Source: Mannheimia haemolytica (GTDB lineage: Bacteria; Pseudomonadota; Gammaproteobacteria; Enterobacterales; Pasteurellaceae). From it: 64,000 nucleotides of DNA. Positions 39,220 through 50,432 of this stretch are shown here, piece by piece. Below the pieces are notes generated by a model, which did no database searches, was not told where the DNA came from, and worked only from the letters and a program-made list of their open reading frames with translations. Both the position numbers and the translations under genes were made by a program. The stretch covers positions 682,001 to 746,000 of the forward strand of contig LR134495.1 in the NCBI GenBank assembly GCA_900638155.1. The letters run 5' to 3'. Position 1 is the first letter of the stretch. Each line of letters starts with the position of its first letter.

Positions 39220-39543
39220 CTATATTTTTTGCAAATAACGTTTCTCAAATTTGGCTTGATGGCGTTCAAGTACTTCTGTCATCGAAATGTCGTATTTATC
39301 GGCCAGCACAAAGATATTATCCATCACATCGCCTAACTCTTCAATTAAGTTGTCTCGCTTTTGCTGTTGTGAGGCTTCGGTTTCGTCCGGTCGTTCACGC
39401 CCGATTTCAATCGCTCTTACCGCACAAGCCACTTCGCCGATTTCTTCTGTCAGATAAGTCACCCGCATAAAAGGGCTTCGCTCATACCAGCCTTGTTGTT
39501 GGTAAAACTGGCGAACCCATTGTTGATATTGTTCAATTTGCAT
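39220..39543 (-). CDS. MazG-like nucleotide pyrophosphohydrolase
   Basis: Small all-alpha NTP pyrophosphatase of the MazG-like group. 107 residues from the ATG at 39543, giving MQIEQYQQWVRQFYQQQGW; the frame continues nine codons farther upstream into the uptake-signal hairpin, which is less likely. The metal-binding acidic pattern is visible in YLTEEIGEVACAV (near residue 30) and LIEELGDVMDNIFVLAD (near 67). It lies downstream of roxA on the same strand beyond a hairpin, so it may have its own promoter. Substrate nucleotide is unknown. Confidence 0.8.
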   Translation of the reverse strand: MQIEQYQQWVRQFYQQQGWYERSPFMRVTYLTEEIGEVACAVRAIEIGRERPDETEASQQQKRDNLIEELGDVMDNIFVLADKYDISMTEVLERHQAKFEKRYLQKI

Positions 39544-39566
39544 TTTTAGCCTTTTTATTTGAATGA

Positions 39567-39612
39567 ACAAGCGGTTAAATTTACAAATTTTTTTGCAAAT
39601 TTGACCGCTTGT
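39567..39612. terminator. Inverted uptake-signal hairpin downstream of roxA
   Basis: ACAAGCGGTTAAATTT at 39567-39582 and AAATTTGACCGCTTGT at 39597-39612 form a 16-bp stem with one T-G pair. It lies between roxA and the MazG-like gene, both on the minus strand, and probably ends roxA transcription, although a T run is weak. Confidence 0.6.
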
Positions 39613-39625
39613 AAGATTTTAACGG

Positions 39626-40822
39626 TTATTCGGCTTCCGATAAAATAATCCAACCGCTATCTAACCAGTCGCAAATAGTGTCTAGCATTAGCTCCAGCTC
39701 CGCTTGATCTTGAACTTTGGAAGCAAGTTTGTTCCACGAAATCGAATCTCCATTGGCGATACGAATCAGTAATGCCATTTCGGCTTCGTTTAACTCATCA
39801 ATCCACTCGCCATTCACATAAACCCGTTGAGGGTTCTCGGTGTAGAGGATTTTTACATTCGCATCTTGCTGTAACCAACCGCCAGCCTCGAGAATTTCTT
39901 GCACTTCGTCCGGATAATATTCATTATCGGTTTGCAGTAATTCATAACGGCGGGAGCTTGCCGCAGTTGCAACACTGTGAGTGAGTAACTCATCGAATTG
40001 CTCGGAGTTTTGGAGCAAGTCGATTAAATGATGTTTAAACATTTTTACCATTTTCGGATCAAGCAAGGCATTCGGCTGTTCATTCGGCGTTAAGCGAAAC
40101 GGAAGGTGGAATTCTGATGAATTAATGTTATCGGCTTGTTGTTCGATAGTTTTACATAGATTCTCAAGTAAATCGGTCGCATTTGGGTAACGCAAACCAA
40201 AGGAGAAAGTTAAACCTTGCTCGCTTTCGGAAACACCATAGTGAGCCATTCGAGACGGCACATAAAGTACATCGCCCGGATTCATCACTTCGTCCATAAC
40301 CAGTTCGCCCATATCATCAAAAATGCGGATCGGTTGGTTTGGCTTAAATTCAGTGCTTGGATCACACCATTTACCTAATTGCCAACGGCGTTGCCCGTAG
40401 CCTTGCACCAAGAACACATCGTACTCATCATAATGTTTGCCGACTGTGCCGTTGAGCGGTGAACAGGAAACCATAATGTCATCACGTTGCCATTGTGGGA
40501 TAAAACCAAAAGCCTGCCAAAGCTCGCCTAGCTCGGGTGACCATTGCTCGAGGTTTTGCACCATCACAGACCATTGTGCCGGTAGATCTTCCAAATCTTC
40601 CTCAACAAGGGGGCTGGATTTAACAGACCATTTTTCGTCTTTGCATTGAATAAGACGTGCAGTGACTTCTTCCTCTAATGCCAGTTCTAAAATATCTTCC
40701 GGCTCAAATAATCCGACAATTTGAGGTAAGCCGTTACGGATTAATAGCGGTCGTTTTTGCCAATATTCTCGCAAAAAGGTTTCAGGGCTGATATTTTCAG
40801 GTAAGCAGAATGGAATGTTCAT
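39626..40822 (-). CDS. roxA: Ribosomal protein uL16 arginine hydroxylase (RoxA/YcfD, JmjC family)
   Basis: Fe(II)/2-oxoglutarate-dependent oxygenase that in E. coli hydroxylates an arginine of ribosomal protein L16. 398 residues, a little longer than E. coli YcfD. The JmjC core shows the iron ligands H130 and D132 in KHYDEYD and H194 in MAHYGVSE. The C-terminal part (about residues 250-398) is the winged-helix and dimerisation region. AAGGAG precedes the ATG. Confidence 0.93.
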   Translation of the reverse strand: MNIPFCLPENISPETFLREYWQKRPLLIRNGLPQIVGLFEPEDILELALEEEVTARLIQCKDEKWSVKSSPLVEEDLEDLPAQWSVMVQNLEQWSPELGELWQAFGFIPQWQRDDIMVSCSPLNGTVGKHYDEYDVFLVQGYGQRRWQLGKWCDPSTEFKPNQPIRIFDDMGELVMDEVMNPGDVLYVPSRMAHYGVSESEQGLTFSFGLRYPNATDLLENLCKTIEQQADNINSSEFHLPFRLTPNEQPNALLDPKMVKMFKHHLIDLLQNSEQFDELLTHSVATAASSRRYELLQTDNEYYPDEVQEILEAGGWLQQDANVKILYTENPQRVYVNGEWIDELNEAEMALLIRIANGDSISWNKLASKVQDQAELELMLDTICDWLDSGWIILSEAE

Positions 40823-40942
40823 AATGGCTCCTTGCTACGTGCTTCTTTGAGATCACTGATATTCTACCCGAGAAATCAGGAAAAACGGGAAATTTTTTAT
40901 GATTTAGCGACATCATTCACATTTTGAAAGGGAAATAATGAA

Positions 40943-40965
40943 AAAGGCGAACATTGTCCGCCTTT
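40943..40965 (-). terminator. Intrinsic terminator after accC
   Basis: On the minus strand AAAGGCG and CGCCTTT form a stem whose inner bases can extend it (GAC/GTT), followed by TTCATTATT. It lies six bases after the accC stop. Confidence 0.75.
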
Positions 40966-40970
40966 GAAAT

Positions 40971-42314
40971 TTATTTTAAGCCGAGTTTTTTCTCGAGGTA
41001 GTGGATATTTGTGCCACCTTTGCGGAATTCTTTATCCGCAAGAATTTGAGTATGTAAAGGAATATTGGTTTTAATACCTTCTACAATGGTTTCGGAAAGA
41101 GCATTTTCCATCCGGCGAATCGCAATATCACGATCTTCTGCAAAGGTAATCAATTTACCAATCATCGAATCGTAATGTGGGGGCACGCTATAGCCTGAGT
41201 AAATATGTGAATCCCAACGCACACCTAAACCACCCGGAACGTGTAAACGGGTAATTTTACCCGGCGATGGCAAGAAGGTGTTTGGATCTTCTGCGTTGAT
41301 ACGGCACTCAATGGCGTGACCTTTCACTTTAATATCATCTTGTGTGATCGAAAGTGGTAAGCCAGCTGCCACACGCAGTTGCTCTTTTACCAAGTCCACA
41401 CCGGTAATCATTTCGGTTACAGGGTGTTCTACCTGTAAGCGGGTGTTCATTTCAATGAAGTAGAACTCGCCGTTTTCATATAAGAACTCAAAAGTACCTG
41501 CACCACGGTAGCCAATTTCACGGCAGGCATTGGCACAACGTTCACCGATAAATTGACGCAATTCAGGCGTAATGCCCGGAGCAGGGGCTTCTTCCACCAC
41601 TTTTTGGTGGCGGCGTTGCATTGAGCAATCACGCTCTGCTAAATAAACCGCATTGCCGTGAGTATCGGCAAGCACTTGGATTTCAATATGGCGTGGATTT
41701 TCTAAATATTTCTCCATATACACCATATCGTTATTAAATGCCGCTTTCGCTTCGGCTTTCGTCATTGCGATAGATTCTTCCAAATCTTTCTCGTGGTGAA
41801 CCACACGCATACCACGACCGCCACCGCCACCTGATGCTTTGATGATCACCGGGTAGCCGATACGTTTAGCGATTTCTTTATTTTTCTTCGGATCGTTACC
41901 GACCGGACCGTCAGAACCCGGTACGCAAGGCACTCCGGCTTTTTTCATTGCATTGATAGCAGAGACTTTATCGCCCATTAAGCGAATCACATCAGCCGTT
42001 GGACCAATAAAGATAAAGCCTGATTTCTCAACTTGTTCGGCAAAGTTTGCGTTTTCAGATAAGAAACCGTAGCCCGGATGAATAGCATCGGCATTCGTTA
42101 CTTCGGCAGCGGCAATAATCATCGGGATATTTAAATAGCTTTTTACCGATGGAGCAGGACCGATACAAATGGTTTCATCGGCTAATTTAACGTGTTTTAA
42201 TTCACGGTCGGCAGTTGAATGCACTGCAACCGTTTTAATGCCCAATTCTTTACAAGCACGCAAAATACGCAGTGCAATTTCACCACGGTTTGCGATAACA
42301 ACTTTTTCTAACAT
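40971..42314 (-). CDS. accC: Biotin carboxylase, acetyl-CoA carboxylase subunit
   Basis: Carboxylates the biotin on AccB with ATP and bicarbonate, the first committed step of fatty acid synthesis. 447 residues, the E. coli length. N-terminal domain with [20 protein letters not shown]-grasp domain with [14 protein letters not shown] near residue 160 and [14 protein letters not shown] near 290. It follows accB after 71 bases that hold a short palindrome. Confidence 0.98.
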   Translation of the reverse strand: MLEKVVIANRGEIALRILRACKELGIKTVAVHSTADRELKHVKLADETICIGPAPSVKSYLNIPMIIAAAEVTNADAIHPGYGFLSENANFAEQVEKSGFIFIGPTADVIRLMGDKVSAINAMKKAGVPCVPGSDGPVGNDPKKNKEIAKRIGYPVIIKASGGGGGRGMRVVHHEKDLEESIAMTKAEAKAAFNNDMVYMEKYLENPRHIEIQVLADTHGNAVYLAERDCSMQRRHQKVVEEAPAPGITPELRQFIGERCANACREIGYRGAGTFEFLYENGEFYFIEMNTRLQVEHPVTEMITGVDLVKEQLRVAAGLPLSITQDDIKVKGHAIECRINAEDPNTFLPSPGKITRLHVPGGLGVRWDSHIYSGYSVPPHYDSMIGKLITFAEDRDIAIRRMENALSETIVEGIKTNIPLHTQILADKEFRKGGTNIHYLEKKLGLK

Positions 42315-42344
42315 AGGGAAATTCCTTGTGTTCTAGAAAATGTA

Positions 42345-42363
42345 GGGCGTGTTGCACACGCCC
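42345..42363. repeat. Short palindrome between accB and accC
   Basis: GGGCGTGT at 42345-42352 and ACACGCCC at 42356-42363 form a perfect 8-bp stem with a TGC loop and no T run. It may adjust the accB:accC ratio by stabilising the accB message. TAGGGCGTGTTG recalls the arm of the repeat at 24480-24537. Confidence 0.5.
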
Positions 42364-42385
42364 GTTTGATAATTTAGGGAAGAGA

Positions 42386-42853
42386 TTATTCAATGATGAA
42401 TAATTTTTGGTCGAATTCTACCGGTTCGCCATCATTTACTAAAATTTCTTTTACCACACCGGCTTTGTCTGACTCGATACGGTTCATCATTTTCATTGCT
42501 TCTACAATACATAACGCATCACCGATTTTCACGGTTTGACCCACTTCAACGAACGGTTTTGCATCTGGGCTTGGGCTACGGTAGAAAGTCCCCACCATTG
42601 GTGAAAGCACTGCGTGGCCACTCGTTTCTGCGGCTTTTGGTGCTTCAGCCGGAGCTGCAACAGGTGCTGTCGAAGCTACTTGAGGTGCCGCTGGTGCAAC
42701 AACAGGAGCTGCTGCATATTGAACTGCAGCTGGTGCAACAGCTGGAGCAGCACGGCTAATACGCACCGTACCTTCTTCTTCAGACACTTCTAACTCGGTA
42801 ATGCCAGATTCTTCAACTAATTCAATAAGTTTTTTGATTTTGCGAATATCCAT
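42386..42853 (-). CDS. accB: Biotin carboxyl carrier protein of acetyl-CoA carboxylase
   Basis: Carries the carboxyl group on biotin. 155 residues from the ATG at 42853 ([17 protein letters not shown]); a longer open frame upstream is not conserved. The Ala/Pro-rich flexible linker covers about residues 36-75, and the biotinyl domain has the biotin-accepting K121 in VEAMKMMN. It is cotranscribed with accC. In related species aroQ lies directly upstream; here a glycosyltransferase gene intervenes. Confidence 0.97.
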   Translation of the reverse strand: MDIRKIKKLIELVEESGITELEVSEEEGTVRISRAAPAVAPAAVQYAAAPVVAPAAPQVASTAPVAAPAEAPKAAETSGHAVLSPMVGTFYRSPSPDAKPFVEVGQTVKIGDALCIVEAMKMMNRIESDKAGVVKEILVNDGEPVEFDQKLFIIE

Positions 42854-43105
42854 AATAAGATTCCGTATGTGATTAAATAAAATAAAAAAGAGAACTCCAC
42901 ATTTGGGGTATAAATTCAAATGTAGAGTTAAAAAATGCTGGGCGTAGAATACCTGAATTTCGCTAATTTTGCGAATAAAATCTGATAATTTTGGCGAAAA
43001 TGGACGATTTTAGCATTCATCGTACCAGTTAGGATTTTTGGAAAATGGTGACTCACAAGCGATTGAAAATTGCCAATTTTTTGTAAAAAACAACCGCTTG
43101 TCAGA

Positions 43106-43888
43106 TTATTTCAATAAATCTTCATTTTTCTTGTAATTCCACTTGCTACCGGGCTTGTCGATATACTGAAAATATTCGTTGGTAAAAGTACCTTGAGCAC
43201 AAGTTACTTTGTCTCGGCGGAAATTCACCTCTTTATCGCCAATGGCGTTATTCAAGGTATCAGGCCCGGTCATAACAAACACCCCACCTTCAATTCGGCG
43301 GTTCTCAATATTGCTGATAATCAGCTCAAGGGTGTCTTTTAAAATCCAGTTACCTTTTTCAGAAGCTAAGAAAAAGTTGGTGTATTTATCACGACGTTTA
43401 ATTAAAACTTCACTATCATTCTCGCCAATAATTTGAGAGAGCGGGTAAACCAAATGTCCGTCAATATCAATATAAATGCCACCTTCGCGGAGCAAAGTAA
43501 AAATTCGCCAAAAATCCGCTTGTGCCGCACCATCGGTTAATTTACTGTAGGCACTAAAAGTGCGTTCATCGGCATTGGCTTTGATGTATGCCTCACGCTC
43601 TTCAGTGCTAACGTAGCGATAATCGTAGCTCAATGACATCAAGCGATTGAACAGATAATTCGCATACATTGGCAAAGTAACTTTATTGGAGTAATTCGTT
43701 TGCCAAATAGTTTTGGTAATTTTGCTCGGGGTATTTGATTTGATTTTTGCCGGGCTATATTCGGGAATAGTGAAACGTTTTTTCGGAAACAGGGCGTGAA
43801 ACGGATAACTCAATATTTTGACGATATTACCCAATAAACGGAAAACTCCGTTACAGATCACAATAAATTGTTCATTTTTAACAGCCAT
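43106..43888 (-). CDS. Glycosyltransferase with a DXD sugar-binding motif, GT32-like
   Basis: Probable sugar transferase for surface polysaccharide. 260 residues. [12 protein letters not shown] near residue 55 and the motif [22 protein letters not shown] (key part GGIYIDIDG near 137-145, with the DXD triad) are typical of the Och1/GT32 group. The N-terminal 40 residues are hydrophobic and basic, consistent with membrane association. It begins nine bases after aroQ on the same strand and lies between aroQ and accB, which are neighbours in related species. Donor and acceptor sugars are unknown. Confidence 0.78.
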   Translation of the reverse strand: MAVKNEQFIVICNGVFRLLGNIVKILSYPFHALFPKKRFTIPEYSPAKIKSNTPSKITKTIWQTNYSNKVTLPMYANYLFNRLMSLSYDYRYVSTEEREAYIKANADERTFSAYSKLTDGAAQADFWRIFTLLREGGIYIDIDGHLVYPLSQIIGENDSEVLIKRRDKYTNFFLASEKGNWILKDTLELIISNIENRRIEGGVFVMTGPDTLNNAIGDKEVNFRRDKVTCAQGTFTNEYFQYIDKPGSKWNYKKNEDLLK

Positions 43889-43897
43889 TTTATTGCC

Positions 43898-44335
43898 TTA
43901 TGCTTTTAAGTGTGAAATTGCAAAATCCAACGCATATTCATAGCCTTTTGCCCCTAAACCGCAAATAACGCCTTTTGCAATATCACTTAGATAGGAGTGA
44001 TGGCGAAAAGGTTCACGGCTATGAACGTTAGACAAATGCACCTCAACAAACGGAATCGACACACTCAATAACGCATCACGAATTGCCACGCTGGTGTGAG
44101 TAAATGCCCCGGGGTTAATAATAATAAAATCGGTATGCTGAAAGGCTTGGTGAATGCGGTTGATAATCGGCTCTTCACCGTTGGCTTGAAAGCTCTCCAG
44201 CTCAACATCTTGAGCCGCAGCCAATTTTTTTAAGTGGTTTTCAATATCCGCTAAAGTTTGCGAACCGTAAATTTGCGGCTCACGTTTGCCCAACATATTT
44301 AAATTCGGGCCGTTAAGGAGAAGGATTTTTTTCAT
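43898..44335 (-). CDS. aroQ: 3-dehydroquinate dehydratase, type II
   Basis: Third step of the shikimate pathway: 3-dehydroquinate to 3-dehydroshikimate. 145 residues of the dodecameric type II enzyme. Marks are [20 protein letters not shown] near the start with the catalytic tyrosine, [17 protein letters not shown] near residue 75, and the catalytic histidine in [18 protein letters not shown] near 100. It starts six bases after the GNAT gene stop and is followed by the glycosyltransferase. Confidence 0.97.
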   Translation of the reverse strand: MKKILLLNGPNLNMLGKREPQIYGSQTLADIENHLKKLAAAQDVELESFQANGEEPIINRIHQAFQHTDFIIINPGAFTHTSVAIRDALLSVSIPFVEVHLSNVHSREPFRHHSYLSDIAKGVICGLGAKGYEYALDFAISHLKA

Positions 44336-44341
44336 ATTTAC

Positions 44342-44800
44342 TTATTCAACTTGTAATTCATAATTAAGCCATTCACGGTTTTCTTTCGCCCCTAAGCGTT
44401 GATAAAAACGAATACCGCCGTCATTCCAAGGAGCAACCGTCCATTTTATCGTTTTGCAATGATGTGCCCTCGCCTCATTTTTCAAGGCTTGAATTAACGC
44501 CTCTCCTACTTTCTGGTTCCGAGCAGTTTCATCAACATAAAGCTCTTTCATATAAATAGCAGGGCGGTTTTGGGCAGTGTAAGGAAGAAAATAATAAACC
44601 AAAATGCCGATAATGTTATACGCATTTTCAGCCACTAAACAGTAAAAATCGGGTGGGTTTTTGCGGAAGCCTGATTCTATTACAACTTCAGGAGTGATCG
44701 CAAAAGAATCGATATAGTGCTCAAACACAGCCAGTTTTTGCATCAGTGGGAACACTTGGTGGGTATCTTGTTCGACCATTTTGCGGATTGTAAATGCCAT
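44342..44800 (-). CDS. GNAT-family N-acetyltransferase
   Basis: Acetyl-CoA-dependent acetyltransferase of 152 residues. The GNAT core is visible: MKELYVDETARNQKVGEALIQAL near residues 86-108 (the Q/R-x-x-G-x-A-like acetyl-CoA loop is RNQKVGEAL) and the C-terminal segment GGIRFYQRLGAKENREW. It resembles the diamine N-acetyltransferase type, but the substrate cannot be told. It is in the same direction as and close to aroQ, and separated from dapD by a terminator. Confidence 0.82.
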   Translation of the reverse strand: MAFTIRKMVEQDTHQVFPLMQKLAVFEHYIDSFAITPEVVIESGFRKNPPDFYCLVAENAYNIIGILVYYFLPYTAQNRPAIYMKELYVDETARNQKVGEALIQALKNEARAHHCKTIKWTVAPWNDGGIRFYQRLGAKENREWLNYELQVE

Positions 44801-44819
44801 AAAATTCCTTACAAGCGGT

Positions 44820-44851
44820 AAAAAAATCCCTCACTTTTGCAAAGCGAGGGA
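44820..44851 (-). terminator. Intrinsic terminator after dapD
   Basis: On the minus strand TCCCTC and GAGGGA pair, with inner CTTT/AAAG, followed by TTTTTTT (plus-strand A run at 44820-44826). It separates dapD from the GNAT-aroQ-glycosyltransferase genes. Confidence 0.75.
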
Positions 44852-44859
44852 GGTTTTAA

Positions 44860-45684
44860 TTATTCGTCAATAGAACGTAATAAGTCGTTTAAGCCCACTT
44901 TGCTTAAGGTTTTCTCATCCACTTTTTTCACAATCACCGCACAGTAGAGGTTGTGTGAACCATCTTTTGATGGAAGCGAGCCTGAAACCACAACAGAGCC
45001 TGCCGGCACACGGCCGTAATGTACTTCGCCGGTTTCACGGTCGTAAATTTTGGTAGATTGACCGATAAACACGCCCATTGAGATCACGCAGTTATCTTCG
45101 ACAATCACGCCTTCTACGATTTCAGAACGTGCGCCGATAAAACAGTTATCACCGATAATGGTCGGGTTCGCTTGTAATGGCTCTAACACACCACCGATGC
45201 CCACGCCACCAGAAAGGTGTACATTTTTACCGATTTGTGCACAAGAACCAACCGTTACCCAAGTGTCCACCATTGTGCCTTCACCAACGTATGCACCGAT
45301 GTTCACGAAAGATGGCATTAACACCACGTTTTTCTCGATGTGTGAACCTTTACGCACCACCGCACCCGGCACAGCACGGATGCCGTCTGCTTTGAATTGC
45401 TCTTCGGTGTAGTTGCCGTATTTGGTTGGCACTTTGTCGTAGAATTTGGTTTCTGCACCGTCAATGATTTCATTGTCGGCAATACGGAATGAGAGTAATA
45501 CCGCTTTTTTCACCCATTGGTTTACTACCCACTCGCCCTCTTTTTTCTCTGCAACACGCAGTGAACCGTTGTCTAATCCTGCGATCACTTCTTCAACTGC
45601 CGCTTTGGTTTCGGCATCAACGGTTTTCGGAGTAATTTCCGCACGGCGTTCAAATGCCGCTTCAATAATAGCTTGTAAAGACAT
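44860..45684 (-). CDS. dapD: 2,3,4,5-tetrahydropyridine-2,6-dicarboxylate N-succinyltransferase
   Basis: Succinylase step of lysine and diaminopimelate synthesis. 274 residues, exactly the E. coli length. Left-handed parallel beta-helix hexapeptide repeats cover about residues 105-210 ([36 protein letters not shown] in part). ACAAC/GGAACAC bases precede the ATG, with a weak GGAA ribosome binding site. Confidence 0.97.
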   Translation of the reverse strand: MSLQAIIEAAFERRAEITPKTVDAETKAAVEEVIAGLDNGSLRVAEKKEGEWVVNQWVKKAVLLSFRIADNEIIDGAETKFYDKVPTKYGNYTEEQFKADGIRAVPGAVVRKGSHIEKNVVLMPSFVNIGAYVGEGTMVDTWVTVGSCAQIGKNVHLSGGVGIGGVLEPLQANPTIIGDNCFIGARSEIVEGVIVEDNCVISMGVFIGQSTKIYDRETGEVHYGRVPAGSVVVSGSLPSKDGSHNLYCAVIVKKVDEKTLSKVGLNDLLRSIDE

Positions 45685-45881
45685 TGTTGTGTTCCTTCAA
45701 TATATAAATTAAAACAGAAAATTCGGCTCACTTTTTAACATAGAAAGGCGTATATTTCCATAGAAAAAGATGAAATTATGGATAAAAAGGCAAATTTTAA
45801 AATGTGAACAAGATCACAAATTCAAACATTCCCCTTTGCAAGCGGTTATTTTTTCCGATAAATTTACAAACGTTAAAACAC

Positions 45882-45912
45882 TTAGGGTGTTACGTTAATT
45901 CGGCAAGCCTAA
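45882..45912 (+). promoter_or_regulatory. BglG/LicT-type antiterminator target (RAT) before bglF
   Basis: TTAGG at 45882-45886 pairs with CCTAA at 45908-45912, enclosing GTGTTACG...TTCGGCAAG. The arrangement and conserved bases (GG-TGTTAC, TTCG, GCA) match the E. coli bgl ribonucleic antiterminator. It overlaps the left arm of the terminator at 45905, so the two structures exclude each other. The 305-base gap between dapD and bglF holds this switch, one uptake signal and the divergent promoters. Confidence 0.8.
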
Positions 45913-45964
45913 GCAAGATAAAGTATTGATTCATCAGTATTTTATTTTGCTTAGGCTTTTTTGT
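45905..45964 (+). terminator. Conditional terminator before bglF
   Basis: AAGCCTAAGCAA at 45905-45916 and TTGCTTAGGCTT at 45947-45958 form a perfect 12-bp stem that inner AT-rich bases can extend, followed by TTTTTGTTG. The left arm shares bases with the antiterminator target, the usual BglG-controlled switch. Confidence 0.88.
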
Positions 45965-45989
45965 TGTCTTATTTCAAGGGGGCCACATT

Positions 45990-47867
45990 ATGGCTAAAGA
46001 TTTTAGTAAACTTGCGCAAGACATTCTCCGCTTGGTTGGGGGAGAGCAAAATATCCATTCATTGGTACACTGTGCAACCCGTTTACGTTTTGTATTAAAA
46101 GATCGGGAAAAAGCGGATAAAGCTCACTTAGAGCAAACCGCCGGTGTGATTAGCTTGGTCGAAAGCGGTGGACAATTTCAAATCGTGATTGGCAATAATG
46201 TGCCGAAAGTCTATGCAGAAATAATGAATATCGCCAATATTCAAGCTAGCGACACCGATGAGTTGCCTAAGCCCTCACTCCTTAATCGGGGCATTGATTT
46301 TCTTGCGGGTTCCTTTACCCCACTTATCGGTGTAATGGCAGGCGCCGGTATCTTAAAAGGCTTAATTGCGATTTTACAAGTTTCAGGATTATTAGATCCA
46401 ACATCAGGTACATTTACCGTGCTTGATGCCGCTGCCAGTTCAACCTTCTACTTCTTACCTATTTTACTCGCTATTACTTGTGCGGCTAAGGTAAAAGCCA
46501 GCCCTTATATTGCAGTTGCCGTTGCAACAGCGTTAGTTTACCCAAGTATTGTTGAAGTCAGCTCAAGCGGCAAACCACTGGACTTTTTAGGCTTTGAATT
46601 AGCAACAATGACGTACACTTATAGCGTCATTCCTATTTTGATTGCGGTGTGGGCTCAGTCTTATATTCAACGTTTTTTTGAAAATCTCTGGCACGAGGCA
46701 GTCCGCAATTTCTTTGCACCTGCTTGCACCCTCCTCGTTGTTGTGCCATTAACCTTAGCTGTGATCGGCCCTATCGGTGGCGCTATCGGACACAGCATTG
46801 CTACGGTATTAGCTTGGCTATATGAAGCCAGCCCGATTGCAACAGGGCTTGTAGTCGGAGCATTATGGCAAGTGTTGGTCATCTTCGGTATCCATTGGAG
46901 TATCGTCCCGATTATGATTAACAATATGGCTGTTGTCGGTTTTGATTTAATCGGCCCACTCACCGCAGCCGCAGTATTGGGGCAAGCCGGTGCAACGTTC
47001 GCCGTATTCCTCAAATCACGCAATAAAGACATTAAATCCCTTGCCGGTTCAACCACATTTAGCGGTGTGTTAGGCATTACCGAGCCGTTGATTTATGGCA
47101 TTACCTTACGCTTTAAAAAACCGTTTGTATGTGGTGTGCTAGGTGGTGCTATTGGCGGTGCTGTGATTGGCTGGGGAGGCACAAAAATGTTTGCTTTCGG
47201 CTTCTCAGGCTTACTGCTCTATCCGGTAATTATCGGTGAGGGATCAAACATTGTAATGTACACGGTAGGAATGGTGGTCGCCTTTATTACCGCAGGTATC
47301 TTGACCTATTTCTTCGGTTATAGTGATGCAATGTTGCCGCAAACAGCGGATACCGCCAAAGCAGAAAAACCACAAAACGCTCAGGTTTCGACTATTCCAC
47401 TAGAAAAATTTAATGTGATTAGCCCACTAGAAGGCAAACTGCATAAATTAACTAGCATTGCCGATCCGATGTTTGCCTCCGAAGCATTAGGCAAGGGCGT
47501 TGCCATTGAACCAACTAAAGGTGAACTGCTATCCCCTGTAAACGGCACTATCAGCTCAGTGTTTCCGACCAAGCACGCTTACAACATTGTATCCGATGAC
47601 GGCTTAGAGATTTTAATCCATATCGGAATGGATACCGTTCAACTCAATGGCAAACATTTTGAGTCTTTCGTCAAAGACGGGGAACGCATTCAAGCCGGAC
47701 AACGTCTAGGTACATTTGATCTTGATGCCATTAAAGCTGCCGGTTACAGCACCATTACCCCGGTGATTATCGCAAATACAGACGATTATTTAGATGTGAT
47801 TGCCTCTCAAGAAGCACACATTTATCAACGTGAACCGTTGCTTAAAGTATTACTAAACAAATCATAA
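45990..47867 (+). CDS. bglF: Beta-glucoside-specific PTS enzyme II, EIIBCA
   Basis: Takes up and phosphorylates aryl-beta-glucosides at the inner membrane, and in E. coli also controls BglG by phosphorylation. 625 residues in the order EIIB (1-90, phosphorylated C28 in HCATRLRF), EIIC (about 105-455, with GITEPLIYGITLRFKKPF near 360) and glucose-type EIIA (about 480-625, with ILIHIGMDTVQLNG; the active histidine is the one in LIHIG). It is preceded by an antiterminator switch and followed by a GH1 phospho-beta-glucosidase and a BglG protein. Confidence 0.95.
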   Translation: MAKDFSKLAQDILRLVGGEQNIHSLVHCATRLRFVLKDREKADKAHLEQTAGVISLVESGGQFQIVIGNNVPKVYAEIMNIANIQASDTDELPKPSLLNRGIDFLAGSFTPLIGVMAGAGILKGLIAILQVSGLLDPTSGTFTVLDAAASSTFYFLPILLAITCAAKVKASPYIAVAVATALVYPSIVEVSSSGKPLDFLGFELATMTYTYSVIPILIAVWAQSYIQRFFENLWHEAVRNFFAPACTLLVVVPLTLAVIGPIGGAIGHSIATVLAWLYEASPIATGLVVGALWQVLVIFGIHWSIVPIMINNMAVVGFDLIGPLTAAAVLGQAGATFAVFLKSRNKDIKSLAGSTTFSGVLGITEPLIYGITLRFKKPFVCGVLGGAIGGAVIGWGGTKMFAFGFSGLLLYPVIIGEGSNIVMYTVGMVVAFITAGILTYFFGYSDAMLPQTADTAKAEKPQNAQVSTIPLEKFNVISPLEGKLHKLTSIADPMFASEALGKGVAIEPTKGELLSPVNGTISSVFPTKHAYNIVSDDGLEILIHIGMDTVQLNGKHFESFVKDGERIQAGQRLGTFDLDAIKAAGYSTITPVIIANTDDYLDVIASQEAHIYQREPLLKVLLNKS

Positions 47868-47873
47868 GCCTGT

Positions 47874-49459
<1,586 letters not shown>

Positions 49460-49470
49460 TTGCGATTGAT

Positions 49471-49516
49471 ACAAGCGGTTGTTTTTCGTAAAATTTTTGC
49501 GAATTTCGACCGCTTG
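49471..49516. repeat. Inverted uptake-signal pair between bglA and bglG
   Basis: ACAAGCGGT at about 49471-49479 faces ACCGCTTG at about 49509-49516, with a TTTTTCGTAAAATTTTTGCG spacer. It occupies nearly the whole gap between the two genes; no convincing T run follows. Confidence 0.5.
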
Positions 49517-49529
49517 GATAGGGAATGCT

Positions 49530-50369
49530 ATGCTAAAAATTACCAAAATCTTCAACAACAATGCCATTCAAGCTGAAAATGAATTTCAGGCGGAACTTGT
49601 CGTACTTGGCAAAGGCATTGCGTTTGGGAAGAAAGTGGGGGATTTAGCCGATGAAAACACGGTTGAGAAAACATTTAGCCTAAATAAAAGCCTGTTTGCC
49701 ACACGTTTAACTGAAATTTTAAGTGAAATTCCGCAAGAATATTTTCAGTTAGTGAATCGAGTGGTGAATTTTGCCAATCAACAATTAGGCACAACCTTAT
49801 CTAATAGTATTTTTGTCAGCCTGCCTGATCATCTTTTCCACGCCGTTGAACGAGCAAAACAACAACAATCGCTTTCTAACGGATTGCTGTTTGAGATCCA
49901 ACGGCTATATAAGCAGGAATTCGCCATTGGGTTATATACATTGGAACTCATTGAAAAAATGTTTGGGGTAAAAATGGCAGAAGATGAAGCCGGTTTTATC
50001 GCACTGCACATTTTTAATGCCCGCACCGATGGCTCAACGATGAATGATACTTACCGAGCCACGCAAATAATTAAAGATATTTTAAATATGGTGGGGTATC
50101 ATTTTAATTTGAAATTAGATGAGCAAAGCTACGATTACGCTCGCTTTTTAACTCATCTACAACATTTTGCCCAACGCTTTTTTGTGAATACCGCTTCTGC
50201 ATTAGGCGATGATTTTCTCTATCAACAAACCAAAATCGCTTATCCAAAGGCCTATCAGTGTGTGGCAAAAATCAATAAATATCTCACCTCAGCTTATCAA
50301 AAATCATTGAATGAAGATGAACAGCTCTATTTAATGATTCATATTCAACGTGTTGTTTCTCATCAATAG
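49530..50369 (+). CDS. bglG: BglG/LicT-family transcriptional antiterminator
   Basis: RNA-binding antiterminator controlled by PTS phosphorylation. 279 residues from the ATG at 49530 (GGGAATGCT before it): N-terminal co-antiterminator RNA-binding domain (about residues 1-55, KITKIFNNNAIQA and LGKGIAFGKKVGD), then two PRD domains (about 65-170 and 172-279) with conserved histidines, for example in DHLFHAVERA and FIALHIFNA. The antiterminator target at 45882 is its likely site. Here the regulator gene lies last, not first as in E. coli bglGFB. Confidence 0.92.
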   Translation: MLKITKIFNNNAIQAENEFQAELVVLGKGIAFGKKVGDLADENTVEKTFSLNKSLFATRLTEILSEIPQEYFQLVNRVVNFANQQLGTTLSNSIFVSLPDHLFHAVERAKQQQSLSNGLLFEIQRLYKQEFAIGLYTLELIEKMFGVKMAEDEAGFIALHIFNARTDGSTMNDTYRATQIIKDILNMVGYHFNLKLDEQSYDYARFLTHLQHFAQRFFVNTASALGDDFLYQQTKIAYPKAYQCVAKINKYLTSAYQKSLNEDEQLYLMIHIQRVVSHQ

Positions 50370-50432
50370 TCTGCGAATTTGGCAAATTTCATTTATAATC
50401 TGCTTTATTTTTTGATACAAGCGGTGATTTTT

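Noticed and set aside
46667..47077. A 136-codon frame opposite bglF
   Set aside because: Antisense to the EIIC domain of bglF with no start signal.
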